From Phytopythium helicoides (lineage: Eukaryota; Oomycota; Peronosporomycetes; Pythiales; Pythiaceae): a stretch of DNA of 64,000 nucleotides. The translations under genes were made by a program, and so were the position numbers. The DNA lies in NCBI GenBank assembly GCA_024867545.1, contig JANFNE010000010.1, positions 682,001-746,000 of the forward strand. The letters run 5' to 3'. The notes under the pieces are model-generated. The model had not been told where the DNA came from. It did not search any database and saw only the letters and a program-made list of their open reading frames with translations. Positions within the stretch are counted from its first letter, which is position 1, and every line of letters starts with the position of its first letter. This document shows, in pieces, positions 54,255 through 63,620 of the stretch.

Positions 54255-55331
54255 CTACTTCGAGTACGAGAGCAGAGCTGACGGTGGCTTATTGAGTGGG
54301 GTGGTCAGCGTAGCAGCCTTGAGCCCCGACTCCAGACGATCACCGATAATGGCTGTCCAAAGCGGAGCTGGGATTTCGTTGCCGCATGATAATTTGATAA
54401 CCATGTCGAAGAGTTTGTCTGCCGCGTAGCCGACCGCTGCACCAACTGCTATGCTTCCAGCGACGCTGCTCACAAATGCAATCCCTGCAGCTGCAGATTC
54501 AGCGACTCCGTATCTGATTAACGCTGGCAACACTCTCTTCGCGACGACTCGCTCAAAAGCTACGCCGGCGAGAATAGAAGCACCAGATACACTGACAGTC
54601 TTGATTGCCCCAACTGCATCCGAAAACGTCGCTTCGAGTATCGTAATGGTTAAGAGAATAATCAGCATTGCCGCGCTGATGAAACCGTTGATTTTGGCAA
54701 TTGCGCTAACTTTTGAGTTGTGCCGGCCCGAAGCTTTGATGATCTCCATGTTCACCAAGTCGTCAAGGATTGACGCCCCTGGATTACTTCGTGATAGTCG
54801 CTCCTTGTATTTTGTGAAGAGCTCTTCCCAGGTTAATCCCTTCTCCTTCAATAGTCTCGCAAGCATGCGCGACGTGTCATTGGAAAGCTCTCGTGTCGCT
54901 TCCATGATGGCGTTTCTTGCCTCCACAGCCTGTTTAGCTATAGTCTCCAAAGCATCACCGGTTGCCGTGGATGCAGCTGTCAGGTTCGTCCGCACCAATT
55001 CTTTGAGCTTCTTGATGTAGCCCAATCGAAGAAACGCGTTGCGAATATTGTCGTAGGCGCAGGATACACTTTTTTCCACATAGTTCTTGATCTCCTGGAA
55101 GACATGTTGGTAGTCCTCTCCAGCTTCATGTGGTTTCTTCTCCTCCGCGACAGTCAAAGTCAGAAGTGCCAAGCATTCCTCCTTGCATCTCTTGCATGCG
55201 TTCAAGGCACGCGCACGGTGCAATGGACTTTCCCATTCAGTCGCTCGAATCACAAGAAACTCGCGTTGGTACGTTTCAGTGACACGGGTGCGGAGGGTCT
55301 CGATGGTCTCGGTCGGAGTAGTGTTAGGCAT
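54255..55331 (-). CDS. Unknown alpha-helical protein with C-terminal hydrophobic helices
   Basis: 358 residues, intronless. Residues 1-215 are helical and charged (ERLSRSNPGASILDDLVNME near 185-204), with CKRCKEEC near 46-53. From about residue 218 come three hydrophobic helices: ISAAMLIILLTITILEATF, then SVSGASILAGVAFE, then a Gly/Ala-rich one (GIAFVSSVAGSIAVGAAVGY). No signal peptide is seen. I do not recognise the family. A long helical bundle followed by Gly/Ala-rich hydrophobic hairpins is seen in alpha-type membrane-inserting proteins, but that is only a resemblance. It is divergent from the JIP23-like gene, and two decayed pieces of relatives lie at 51.6 and 56.7 kb. Confidence 0.7.
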   Translation of the reverse strand: MPNTTPTETIETLRTRVTETYQREFLVIRATEWESPLHRARALNACKRCKEECLALLTLTVAEEKKPHEAGEDYQHVFQEIKNYVEKSVSCAYDNIRNAFLRLGYIKKLKELVRTNLTAASTATGDALETIAKQAVEARNAIMEATRELSNDTSRMLARLLKEKGLTWEELFTKYKERLSRSNPGASILDDLVNMEIIKASGRHNSKVSAIAKINGFISAAMLIILLTITILEATFSDAVGAIKTVSVSGASILAGVAFERVVAKRVLPALIRYGVAESAAAGIAFVSSVAGSIAVGAAVGYAADKLFDMVIKLSCGNEIPAPLWTAIIGDRLESGLKAATLTTPLNKPPSALLSYSK

Positions 55332-55855
55332 GACCTTCGCTTAGTTTCTTTTCAGCCTCTCGCCTCTGGAACCACGTGAAAAAATGAGTAATGAAACAGC
55401 AACCGCTGCAGCGACCGAAGCATCGTGAATGTTTTTTTGCCTGCGCATCTAAATTATTTATCCGAATGACGTGGAAACCCCACGTCACTTCGCAGACATG
55501 GCGGATCGCCAAACTATGAAGCCACCTGTAGACGATCCATTCTGACTGCAGTATGTACATTATTGATGATGTGGATGTACCGATCGTCATGTTGCAAACT
55601 TGTGGACCGTCTAAATCATTTACACCTTGCCTCAAATTAGCTTCCGTGCGAGACGCACACCGTCTCTGCAAGACCACAGGTTGACGCGTGCACTTGCGGA
55701 CCTGTGCTTCGGCAATACAGTGAACCCTGGTACTGTTCGGCAGTTCAAGACAGCTATGCACCGCCATCCAGCCAAGGACAGACCGAGGTTCGCTTCCGTC
55801 GACAAAGCACAGTTCAGCTTTTGCCTCACAACCAGCACTTCAAGCAAATCTAACG
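55332..55855. other. Divergent intergenic region
   Basis: 524 bp between the helical membrane protein and JIP23-like genes. It contains the initiator-like site at 55377-55388. Nothing else coding is seen. Confidence 0.4.
55377..55388 (-). promoter_or_regulatory. Oomycete-type initiator of the helical membrane protein gene
   Basis: On the minus strand CTCATTTTTTCA matches the oomycete initiator core CTCATTYYNCA and lies about 46-57 nt before the ATG at 55331. This supports that start and suggests the gene is transcribed. Confidence 0.55.
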
Positions 55856-56434
55856 ATGGAAGTCGGCGACGAGATCACCCAGGAAGAAGTGCCTGAAGGG
55901 GCGGACATTGCAGCCTACACCTTGCATCACCAGGGACCAGCTCGCATGGAGGCCATCAAGACTGTCAACGCGATGAAGGAGGAGTGGGGATACGGGTCGA
56001 CTTCCCTTGTGATCGTGTACAATGCGACGGGTGTGAAGTTGAAGCTTCGGAGCGAGTACGACTCCAGTGGCCATTGTGGAAAGTATCCAGCGCTCCAGAC
56101 AATCCGAAACGGCAAGTATATGGCGTGGTTGCATTCCAAAACCACTTGGGCGCTGGCAGGGTCCATCGGCGCGCTCGTGTACGAAATCGAAGGCACTGAA
56201 TTCGACGTCTACCTCGGCTTCTGTACTCCATATGTCGGTGATAATGGTGTGCATGCGGAGGTGCGCAACAGCAACCACTGGCCAAAAGATGAAGGCTGGG
56301 ACACCATGATGGGAAAGTTTTCCACCAGCACACTCAGATCATCGGACGATTGGGGCGGCAAGTTCAAGGTTGAGGCGGTTGCATCTAACGTAACGAGCCC
56401 CCTTATGGAGTTTGTGGTGTCGCGTATCGGTTAA
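55856..56434 (+). CDS. JIP23-like (23-kDa jasmonate-induced protein-like) small protein
   Basis: 192 residues, intronless, no signal peptide. The core reads STSLVIVYNATGVKLKLRSE, then SGHCGKYPALQTIRNGKYMA, GSIGALVYEIEG, FDVYLGFCTP and VHAEVRNSNHW. This pattern (N-terminal helix, then beta strands with a G-x-Y/W-A-x-F/L-H turn) recalls the plant 23-kDa jasmonate-induced proteins and related beta-sandwich proteins; the recognition is moderate. Their biochemical role is not settled. It is divergently paired with the helical membrane protein gene, 524 bp away. Confidence 0.6.
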   Translation: MEVGDEITQEEVPEGADIAAYTLHHQGPARMEAIKTVNAMKEEWGYGSTSLVIVYNATGVKLKLRSEYDSSGHCGKYPALQTIRNGKYMAWLHSKTTWALAGSIGALVYEIEGTEFDVYLGFCTPYVGDNGVHAEVRNSNHWPKDEGWDTMMGKFSTSTLRSSDDWGGKFKVEAVASNVTSPLMEFVVSRIG

Positions 56435-57116
56435 CACACCGAGTCTTCAGGTCGCCGAGATGGAGCACAGGTGAGAGGAATCGACCATTCGCTACTGTGA
56501 GCAAGTAGCAGTGTACGTTTCTCATGCGCGGCAGACGCAAAAGCATTAGAGGCTTACCACAGATTCGATTTGATAATCGCTTTAGCCTTTTTTTTTTTTT
56601 TTTTTACTTCCTCATTTTCTCGATCTTCTTCCTCTAGCTCCCTCTAAGTATTTTTGGTAACTGTTCTTACTGTCCAGTTGTGTGGACCCGACGCTTCGAT
56701 GATCTCCATGGTTATCGAGTCGTCAAGGATTGACGCTCTTTGATAGCTGCTCCTTGGACTTTTTGAAGTGTTCTGCTCACGTTTTCACTTTTTCGTTCAG
56801 TAGACTTGCAAGCCTGCAAACCAAGAATACTTGTGCCGCTGTCCGAAGTGGAGCGCAGCACACTGCTGGGCAGGCGGACGATAGTCTGGTGTCTCATTAT
56901 CGCTGAAAGGTTCTTCCCCATCACTTCCACCACTCCAAGCCAGGATTGCTCCGATTGCAGGCTTCAACTTGAAGCGTGTCAAGTCGAACTAGGTGCGGTC
57001 GAGCATCGCCACCTCAGTCCAGAGCGCACCTACCCGTCCCTCTTGGCGTTTGTATGTGGCCCGCCGTCCACACGTATAAAACACCTCGCGGCCGCCCTCC
57101 GGAACCGTTTAAAATC
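56435..57116. other. Intergenic region with poly-T run, gene remnant and TATA-like motif
   Basis: About 680 bp. It contains an 18-T run (56588-56605), the remnant at 56676-56816, and a TATAAAA motif at 57075-57081, 36 nt before the ATG of the hAT-derived ORF. No intact gene. Confidence 0.4.
56676..56816 (-). pseudogene. Remnant of the helical membrane protein family (middle part)
   Basis: On the minus strand it reads ASILDDSITMEIIEASG, matching ASILDDLVNMEIIKASG of the intact gene at 54.3-55.3 kb, with LASLLNEKVKT upstream matching LARLLKEKGLT. A deletion and frame change separate the two parts. The DNA identity to 54.71-54.87 kb is evident by eye. Confidence 0.7.
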
Positions 57117-59240
57117 ATGCCTCGGCCGGCGTCCGCGCTGTGGACGCACTTCCGGCGCGATGGTCCGACCAAGCGCGCTGTGTGCAAGTACTGCGGGCAC
57201 AACATGTGCGGACTGGTGTCGCGCATGCGCTCGCACCTAGCGCGCAAGTGCGGCGCGTGTCCGGCGCTCGTCAAGAGCGACATGTTCGAGCAGGACGCGA
57301 GCCGCAAGGCCGAGGCCGCGTCCACAGCGTCCACGGCGTCCGCGTCCACAGCGTCCACATCGTCCGCGCCGGCGGCCAAGAAGCCTCGGCGCCGCGGACC
57401 GTCCGCAGGCGGCGTCCCCACTGTGGACGGCAAGGCGGACGACCTGGACGCGCTCGTGGCGCAGGCCGTGCTCGGCGCCGCGCTGCCGGTCGCCGTGGTC
57501 GAGTCCGCGGGCTTCGTGCGGCTGCTCAAGCGCCTCGCGCCGCCCAACTACGAGCCTCCGAGCGCCTTCGCGCTCGCCACGAGCGCCCTGGACGCAGAGT
57601 ACACGGAGACGCAGCTGCGGCTGCGCGCCGAGGTGCTGGACGCCAGTGCCGTGTGTCTGGGGGTCGAGTCCTGGGCCGCGGCGCGGCTGCGGCCGGTGGT
57701 GAGCTGCGTCGTCCACAACACGTCCACGCCGGGCGTTTTCTCGCTAGAGACCACTGGAGAGCTACCGCACACGGCCGAGGTGCTCGTGGACAAGGTCGAG
57801 AGCGTCATGACGCAGATCGGGACGGGCAGAGTGGCCGTCGTCGTCGCCGACATGACCACCTCGGACGCCATGAAGCAGGCCACGCTCACGCTGCAGACCA
57901 AGTATCCGAACATCACGTTCCTGCCGAGTTGTGCCCACGCCATGAACGCCATGGTGGCCGACCTGCTGGCGCTCGCGCCAGTGCACAAGGTGCTGGTCGT
58001 TGTCCACGACCTCGCGCGGTTCCTCGCGAAACACCACGCGTCTCGGGCTGCGCTGGCGAGGATCAGCGAGCAGATGCAAGGTCTAGAGCCGGGATCCAGC
58101 TCTTCTGTCGAGTCCACGGTGTCAGCCGTGCTGCTTTCGCCTGCGTGGACTCCTGACTCCATGGACGCCCCCACGGCTGCTGCAGCTGCCGCAGCGACCT
58201 CGTCTCCATCCTCGTACTACTACGGCAACTACGGAGCGTACACACCGGCCTCGATCGCAACACCTGCATCTTCTGTTAGCCCCATCGTGGCCCTCGAACG
58301 ATTGCTTAGCGTGCATCACCATCGGCACTCACTCGACATTCTGCTGGCGCACCAAGATGTTACGGTGTTGGGGGAGGGTCAGTCGCTGAACGAACTCCCA
58401 GCGTCATCGAAGGAACAGCTGCTGCGCTTGAGCTTCTGGGAAGATGTCTCCGCTCTCGTGGCGCTGCTGGAGCCGTTTCTTGATCTCCTGCGCACCTTCG
58501 ACGCCGATTACCCGTTGCTATCGACGTTTTACCACCGCTTCACCCTACTTTGGGGCCATGTCGACAAGTACGCAGGTCCGACTGCAGGCGGCTCGAGCCA
58601 CCCGTCGGTGCACGGCCCCTCGAACGCCGGAGGGTTGACTTCCTCTGCAGTCTCCGGGGGATCATCAGTATCCGAACCCCTACCTGGTTCTGCATCAACG
58701 GCCATGGGGCCACTGGCTGCACGCATTCAGCGCATCATGACAGACCACTGGCGGTCGATCGAGCACCCAGCCATCTACACAGCATACATGCTGGATCCGC
58801 GGTTCCCAGCAGGAAGTCTGTCGCCAGAGGCTACTGGCGAGGTACTATCCTTCCTCAAGCGTGGCCTGGATGCCAACTTGTATTCGAGTGTTGTGACGGA
58901 GCTCACACGCTTTACAAGTCGCGCGGATCTGTTCGCGGACGACACGGTGTGGGACTCGGCCCACAAATGCGGCCCGATCAATTGGTGGAAGGGATTCATC
59001 GGCGGCTCGTGCCCCAATCTGCAGTCTATCGCTCTGCGCACACTGTGCTATCCGGCATCCTCGGGTCTATCACGAGCTCGGAGAGACATGGTCGATCGCA
59101 TCCAGGCTGCCAATGCTCGCATCATGAATGACGAGCAAGCTGCCAAGGCCGCTGTCGTGTACTTGAACGCAACGCTCGCAGCGGCAGCCACCGCTGCTGC
59201 CGAGGAAGAAGCTACTGTGGCCAACGAGACGATCGTGTAG
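57117..59240 (+). CDS. BED zinc finger / hAT transposase-derived protein (intact, possibly domesticated)
   Basis: 707 residues in one open frame; the ATG at 57117 starts MPRPASALWTHFRRDG. A BED finger follows at once: W9, F12, C23, C26, H40, C45 (VCKYCGHNMC ... RMRSHLARKC). Then a Ser/Thr/Ala linker built on 9-bp DNA repeats (STASTASASTASTSS), and the hAT RNase H-like core (VAVVVADMTTSDAMKQATLT; NITFLPSCAHAMNAMVADLL). Near the end NWWKGFIGGSCPNLQSIALR marks the start of the hAT dimerisation domain, whose last part (NARIMNDEQAAKAAVVYLNA) is divergent. Codon use is GC-rich like host genes and no terminal repeats were seen, which favours a host gene. The usual catalytic Asp-Asp-Glu set could not be confirmed. 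Confidence 0.8.
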   Translation: MPRPASALWTHFRRDGPTKRAVCKYCGHNMCGLVSRMRSHLARKCGACPALVKSDMFEQDASRKAEAASTASTASASTASTSSAPAAKKPRRRGPSAGGVPTVDGKADDLDALVAQAVLGAALPVAVVESAGFVRLLKRLAPPNYEPPSAFALATSALDAEYTETQLRLRAEVLDASAVCLGVESWAAARLRPVVSCVVHNTSTPGVFSLETTGELPHTAEVLVDKVESVMTQIGTGRVAVVVADMTTSDAMKQATLTLQTKYPNITFLPSCAHAMNAMVADLLALAPVHKVLVVVHDLARFLAKHHASRAALARISEQMQGLEPGSSSSVESTVSAVLLSPAWTPDSMDAPTAAAAAAATSSPSSYYYGNYGAYTPASIATPASSVSPIVALERLLSVHHHRHSLDILLAHQDVTVLGEGQSLNELPASSKEQLLRLSFWEDVSALVALLEPFLDLLRTFDADYPLLSTFYHRFTLLWGHVDKYAGPTAGGSSHPSVHGPSNAGGLTSSAVSGGSSVSEPLPGSASTAMGPLAARIQRIMTDHWRSIEHPAIYTAYMLDPRFPAGSLSPEATGEVLSFLKRGLDANLYSSVVTELTRFTSRADLFADDTVWDSAHKCGPINWWKGFIGGSCPNLQSIALRTLCYPASSGLSRARRDMVDRIQAANARIMNDEQAAKAAVVYLNATLAAAATAAAEEEATVANETIV

Positions 59241-59275
59241 TATCTTTTTAGTGTCTGCGAGAGCGAATCTCCGCA

Positions 59276-59743
59276 TTACTCCAAGGTCTTAACCATCCAA
59301 CACACTGGAATGTGCTCATCTAGCTGTACTTGGTCGTCCTTGCGATGGTAACCGCAACGCTCGTAGAAGCCCTGCTTGCTCACTTGAGCGAGCAAAATAA
59401 ACGAGCCCACGCGGTGCCGCACATGAGCCTCGATGACTTCCATGAGCTGAATTCCGAAACCCTTGCCCCGGCACTCGGGCAGCAAGGCGACACGGCCGAT
59501 CCGTGCCTGACGCAGCTTGTCATTCACCATGCAGCGTGCAACTGCGACGCACTCGTTGGTGACTGGGTCTCGGCCGATAAAGTGGATGGTTCCAGAGTCC
59601 TCGTCATGCTCGTCCACCTGAAGCTCGCGCGTGTGGCCTTGCTCGTCGACGAAAACTCGCAGCCGTAGAGCGAACGCGAGCTGCTTGTCCTCGGCTGACT
59701 CAATGAGTGAAGTCTGAAGCTGATCTTTCGAGCACGACTGCAT
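59276..59743 (-). CDS. GNAT-family N-acetyltransferase (ElaA/YjcF-like)
   Basis: 155 residues, intronless. ALRLRVFVDEQGHTRELQVD is the opening typical of the ElaA/YjcF subgroup. IGRVALLPECRGKGFGIQLM is GNAT motif A with the acetyl-CoA pyrophosphate loop (R-G-K-G-F-G), and FYERCGYHRKDDQVQLDEHI completes the fold. It should transfer an acetyl group from acetyl-CoA to an unknown amine. It ends 36 bp from the stop of the convergent hAT-derived gene. No targeting signal is apparent. Confidence 0.9.
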   Translation of the reverse strand: MQSCSKDQLQTSLIESAEDKQLAFALRLRVFVDEQGHTRELQVDEHDEDSGTIHFIGRDPVTNECVAVARCMVNDKLRQARIGRVALLPECRGKGFGIQLMEVIEAHVRHRVGSFILLAQVSKQGFYERCGYHRKDDQVQLDEHIPVCWMVKTLE

Positions 59744-60001
59744 TTTTTTTTGGTAGGTGGACTTGCAATGCTAGTGCTTCAGGCAAAAAGTTGGTCAATG
59801 AAGGGCACAGCGAGCGAGATCAGTGTCGAGGACGAGCTCATCCGCATCCTATCATTTGTTTTGAGCTCACACAGTGTGGCGTTCGCGCACTGACGCAGTC
59901 GGAGCTTCGACTCGAACCCTGACTCATCAAATCGCTGACGCACCCCATCACTTCAGAATTGTGACAGACCTGCGGCGTCTGACGAGCTGCCGAACGAGGC
60001 G
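59744..60001. other. Divergent spacer
   Basis: 258 bp between the GNAT gene and M96-like copy E, which start head to head. No gene is seen; it should hold both promoters. Confidence 0.4.
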
Positions 60002-61463
60002 ATGGCCGATAATACCGGGCTTCTGGAGCCGCAGGAGGCAAATGGGGAAGGAGTCGAGGCGCTGGTGGCGCGTCCGCAGCCTCCAGACCAACTGGGCTCT
60101 TTGTATCAAGGTTCTGAGACGCAGCCGCGCCGTGGTAAGGTCTCAATTGAGTTGTGAGAAGCGAGCAAGACAAGCTAACACGGAGTTAGAGCGAAAAAGG
60201 CAGCGACGCGACCCCAATCGCGCCCGCAACGCTCGTGGGCTCGAGATCCGGGAGCTAAAGAGCGAAGTTGAGGCACTTACAGAGATCCTGAAGAAGGCCC
60301 GAGTTTGTGCGAAAGAACACGGCAGGGAGTGGGGAACAACCTCTTCCCAGCTAAACGCCGAAGGTACTGCAGCAGCAAACGTGTGGAAAGAGATAGCGCA
60401 CAGTCAGCAAGGGCAACGGATGCGATCGGAGACAGAAAATGCGCGCCTACGTCGTGCACTTGCAGCGCTCGTGGACGCAGCGATCGGTCTTCAGCATGCC
60501 GCAGCAAAGGCTACACATTCGATGGTATACTCGCTTTGCTCGCTTTGTGCTCAATTAGAAGCATCTAACCACGCTTTTGGTACCAGCTCATGCACAGAGT
60601 TGGCTGCGATCTGTCTAGCCGAGTGCAAGCGCTATTGCTCGACTCAGAAACGGATGCAAAGCGTTTCGAAATGATGTTGCAGGAAGTTGACGCATCGTAC
60701 AATGAGATGGATGCTGTTTTCCGTCTCAACGGCCTCCTTGGCGCGAGTGATGAGCCGCGCTCAGGTGTTTGCATGCGTGAGGGGAGCCATGGACGGTTCC
60801 TCGACATGTACGCGGAGAACATCCTACCGTTCCCACTCGGCGCAACCTCAAAAGTTATCTGGGAATTTTATCGTGGCCGCGCCAAACATCGAGGTCAATT
60901 GTACTTCAAGACATCAAAAGTGAGCACGAGCTAGCTTGATTCTTTAAGCACGTATACTTTGGTTGACGCTGACGGTGAATTATGTTTAGACGCTAAATTC
61001 TTCACACGAGACAGTGGTCGAAAAGTTTGCACTCGAGCAGCATGCCAACACCGCCAAGGTTGATTTTCGGTTTTGGCAGGTGCTACGTCGACATGTTGAA
61101 GGTGAACGTGTACTCATTGTATGGATGGGGGTTGCTGAGCCTGTCGAGTTCACCCACAAGCGTGTATCTAGCTGTGGATACATCCAAAAAGGCTACGTTT
61201 TGTGCGAGCGTGTGGCGGATCAGTTTACGAGGTTGCGAAGATGTCACCGAACCACGCCGTACGTACCGTATGGAACAGGAGCGCCACTCCGAAACAACAC
61301 GGAACGCGAAATCAGCGCTATTATCGAGTGGAACTTGAGGCTTGACGCAGTCCGCGCACATCTGCGATACTTTGAGAATGAACTTTTGAGAGAATCACTT
61401 CGCCAGAAAAACGGAGATGCAGCTACCCAGGCCAACCAAGAAGCATGGTGGCTGACTTCGTAA
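60002..61463 (+). CDS. M96-like coiled-coil protein, copy E (intact, most divergent)
   Basis: Exons 60002-60134, 60190-60524, 60587-60919 (333 nt) and 60990-61463 join into 424 residues. Exon 1 gives MADNTGLLEPQEANGEGVEA. The basic region is RKRQRRDPNRARNARGLEIR, then heptads (SEVEALTEILKKA; RMRSETENARLRRALAAL). The START-like part has LLLDSETDAKRFEMMLQEVD, GSHGRFLDMYAENILPF and YIQKGYVLCERV. Intron positions and phases match the copies at 40-51 kb although it lies 9 kb beyond them. It lacks the YCQKGY cysteine found in the others (YIQKGY). Role unknown. Confidence 0.75.
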
Positions 61464-61840
61464 ATTTGAGATCACAGGATTGATAGATTTTTGCTGAACT
61501 CCATGTTCGCCGAGTTTTCCTGTTGAGTGTTAGGGATCGTAGATCGTGCTCCAATGGCTATGGCTTTGGAGATTGGAGATGCTGACTAATTGCAGAAACT
61601 CTTTGTAGCTATCACTAAGCAAGAATCCTGTGGATAGCAACTCGGTGATGTATATACATCCAACACGATCGAATGGCTGCATTATCGTCATCCATCCGAC
61701 CATCCTCCTCACTGCCTACACAATCTCTTCTTCTCCTTTCTCCTCCTCGCCGCTCGCAGCCGTCGGGGGCGCTACGATCGCCCGCCCCGGCGCGCGCGCG
61801 TGCAACCATCCGAATCCCTTGTCTATCTACGCTCCTTGCT
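61464..61840. other. Convergent spacer
   Basis: About 380 bp between the stop of M96-like copy E and the stop of the La-related gene. No supported gene. Confidence 0.4.
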
Positions 61841-63620
61841 CTACTGCTTGCTCTCCTCCTTCTTGGGCTCCGACTTGACCACGTCCAGAAAGTTGCGGCC
61901 ACCCCACGCACCAGTCGTGGACTTCTTCTCCTCGGCAGCTGGGGCCTTAGTCGCAGAGGCAGCCTCCGACTTGGCATGCTGCTGCTTGGCTGCCTGTTGC
62001 TTGGCAGGTTTCTCCTCCTTCTTAGCGGGCGCAGCGGGCTTCTTGGCTGCCACAGGGGCAGGAGCAGGTGTACCATGAATGACGGCGGCAGCGTAGCCGA
62101 CCGCCTTGACGGACGGAGTGGCGGCAGACGGAGCTGCAGGAGTAGAAGCATCCGGGGAGGACGCAGCCGCAGCTTGGCGCTGCTCACGAGCGTCCTTGGT
62201 GTAGTCCTCACCGTACATAAGACTCTCGTAGTCAATCGAGCCGACGGAATCGGAGCGGATCGGGCGACCCTGGCGCATGGCCTCACGAGCCTGCTCGATC
62301 GAGTACGTACGCTGGTTGCGCAGCAGATCCGGGTGAGCCGTGGCCGTGAGCGCGGCCGGGTGCTTCTCAAAGTCCATCTTGCCCGCGGGCAGCGTGCAGT
62401 CGTTCTCGTCCATGTTCTTGACGATCTCCATGATATCCTCGTGCGCGTACGAGTGCACAATAGCGGTGACCATGGCCTTGTCGCCCGGGACGGTCGGCAG
62501 CGGCGGGAAGTTGGCCGAGCTCAGGATCGGCTGGCGGTCCTTCTTGCCCTCCTTCTTCTCTCCAGTCTCCTTCTTCTCGGCGTTCTCCTTCTTCTCAGCG
62601 TTTTCCTTCTTGTCCTTGCGCTTCTCACCCTTGGTTTTCCGTGCGGATCGCGGCTGCTGCTCTCCACCCTTCGTCTTGCCCTCCTTGGCCGGAGCAGGGC
62701 CGGTGCGGCCTCCACGGAACGCGCCGCGACCGCCACGAGGGGCGGCCGAGTGTCCGTTGCTGTGACCTGCACGCGCGTACTGGGCGCCGTATCCATCGTA
62801 GTAGCCGCCAAAGTAGCCGCGGCCGCCGTAGGGCGTGCCGATGGCGGGCGTGAGCGTGTTCTCGGCCACCTGGGTCGGGTAGAAGGACTTGAGCAGGTTC
62901 TCCGACTTGAGGCGAGCCTTGATGGCCGCGCCGTTGAACGTCTGGCTGCGCAGTGCGAGCAGCGTCTTGACGGCCTCGTCCTCACTGTGCATGGTCACGA
63001 ACCACGTGTCGCCGACGTCGCTGCGGACGCTGGCCGGCGTCGAGCCGCAGGCGGTGAAGACGGCCTCGACCTCGGCAGGAGGCGTGGCCGACGGGATCTC
63101 GCGCAGGATGATGGTGGTGCGCTCCGACTTGATGTTGGGCTTGATGGCGTCCTTGGCCTCGTTCAGCGAGCAGACCTGTAGTGTTGTCAATACGCTTGCG
63201 GGTGCATTGAGAACGCACGCGCTGCGGTCGCACGCACCGTCGAGTCGGCCACGGCGGCCACGAGCAGCGTCGCGCTGTCGGTGAGCTCCTGGATCTTGGA
63301 GAACTTGAGGATCACGTCCACGGGGACATACCTGCGCGTCCACAGCGCCGTCAGCGAGCGTCCACACGTCCTGCTGCAAGCCTCACCACCTACATCTGCG
63401 AGTTCATCTGGGAGACCAGGAACGCGTCGTTGGCCAGGTTGGCACGCGAGAAGTAGAACTCGACCTGGCGCTTGAGCGCGGCCTGCAGCTCGGCGCCCGC
63501 TGCTCGGCGTCACGTCGGTCAGCGCTCGTCCACAGCGTCCACAGCGTCCACAGCGTCCACAGCGTCCGCAAAGCGTCCACAGAGCGTCCACGTACCTAGA
63601 GCCTTCGTCTGCGAGCTCAT
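61841..63620 (-). CDS. La-related protein (LARP4/SRO9-like) RNA-binding protein
   Basis: Four exons: 63620-63596, 63499-63394, 63331-63238 and 63175-61841, splicing in frame to 519 residues. The La motif is split over exons 2-3: KRQVEFYFSRANLANDAFLV, SQM, then YVPVDVILKFSKIQELTDSA. An RRM-like domain follows (TTIILREIPSATPPAEVEAV; WFVTMHSEDEAVKTLLAL). Then come an RGG region (AAPRGGRGAFRGGRTGP), a Lys/Glu-rich stretch with EKKENAEKKE repeats, SSANFPPLP, and an Ala/Lys/Pro-rich tail. FPPLP-type motifs and the La motif-RRM pair are typical of LARP4/SRO9 proteins, cytosolic factors that stabilise mRNAs and assist translation. The start codon choice gives a very short first exon but fits the splice phase. 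Confidence 0.85.
63527..63592. repeat. GCGTCCACA minisatellite in first LARP intron
   Basis: Five to seven copies of a 9-bp unit (GTCCACAGC, with two variant units) fill most of the first intron of the La-related gene. The same unit occurs in the coding linker of the hAT-derived ORF near 57320-57366. Confidence 0.85.

Noticed and set aside
61673..63181. 502-codon open frame on the plus strand
   Set aside because: Antisense of the La-related gene. Its Leu/Arg/Gly-rich low-complexity sequence mirrors the Lys/Glu/Ala codons of the real gene.
63519..63592. Regular repeats that could suggest a CRISPR-like array
   Set aside because: The unit is 9 bp with no spacers and lies in an intron of a eukaryotic gene: a minisatellite.
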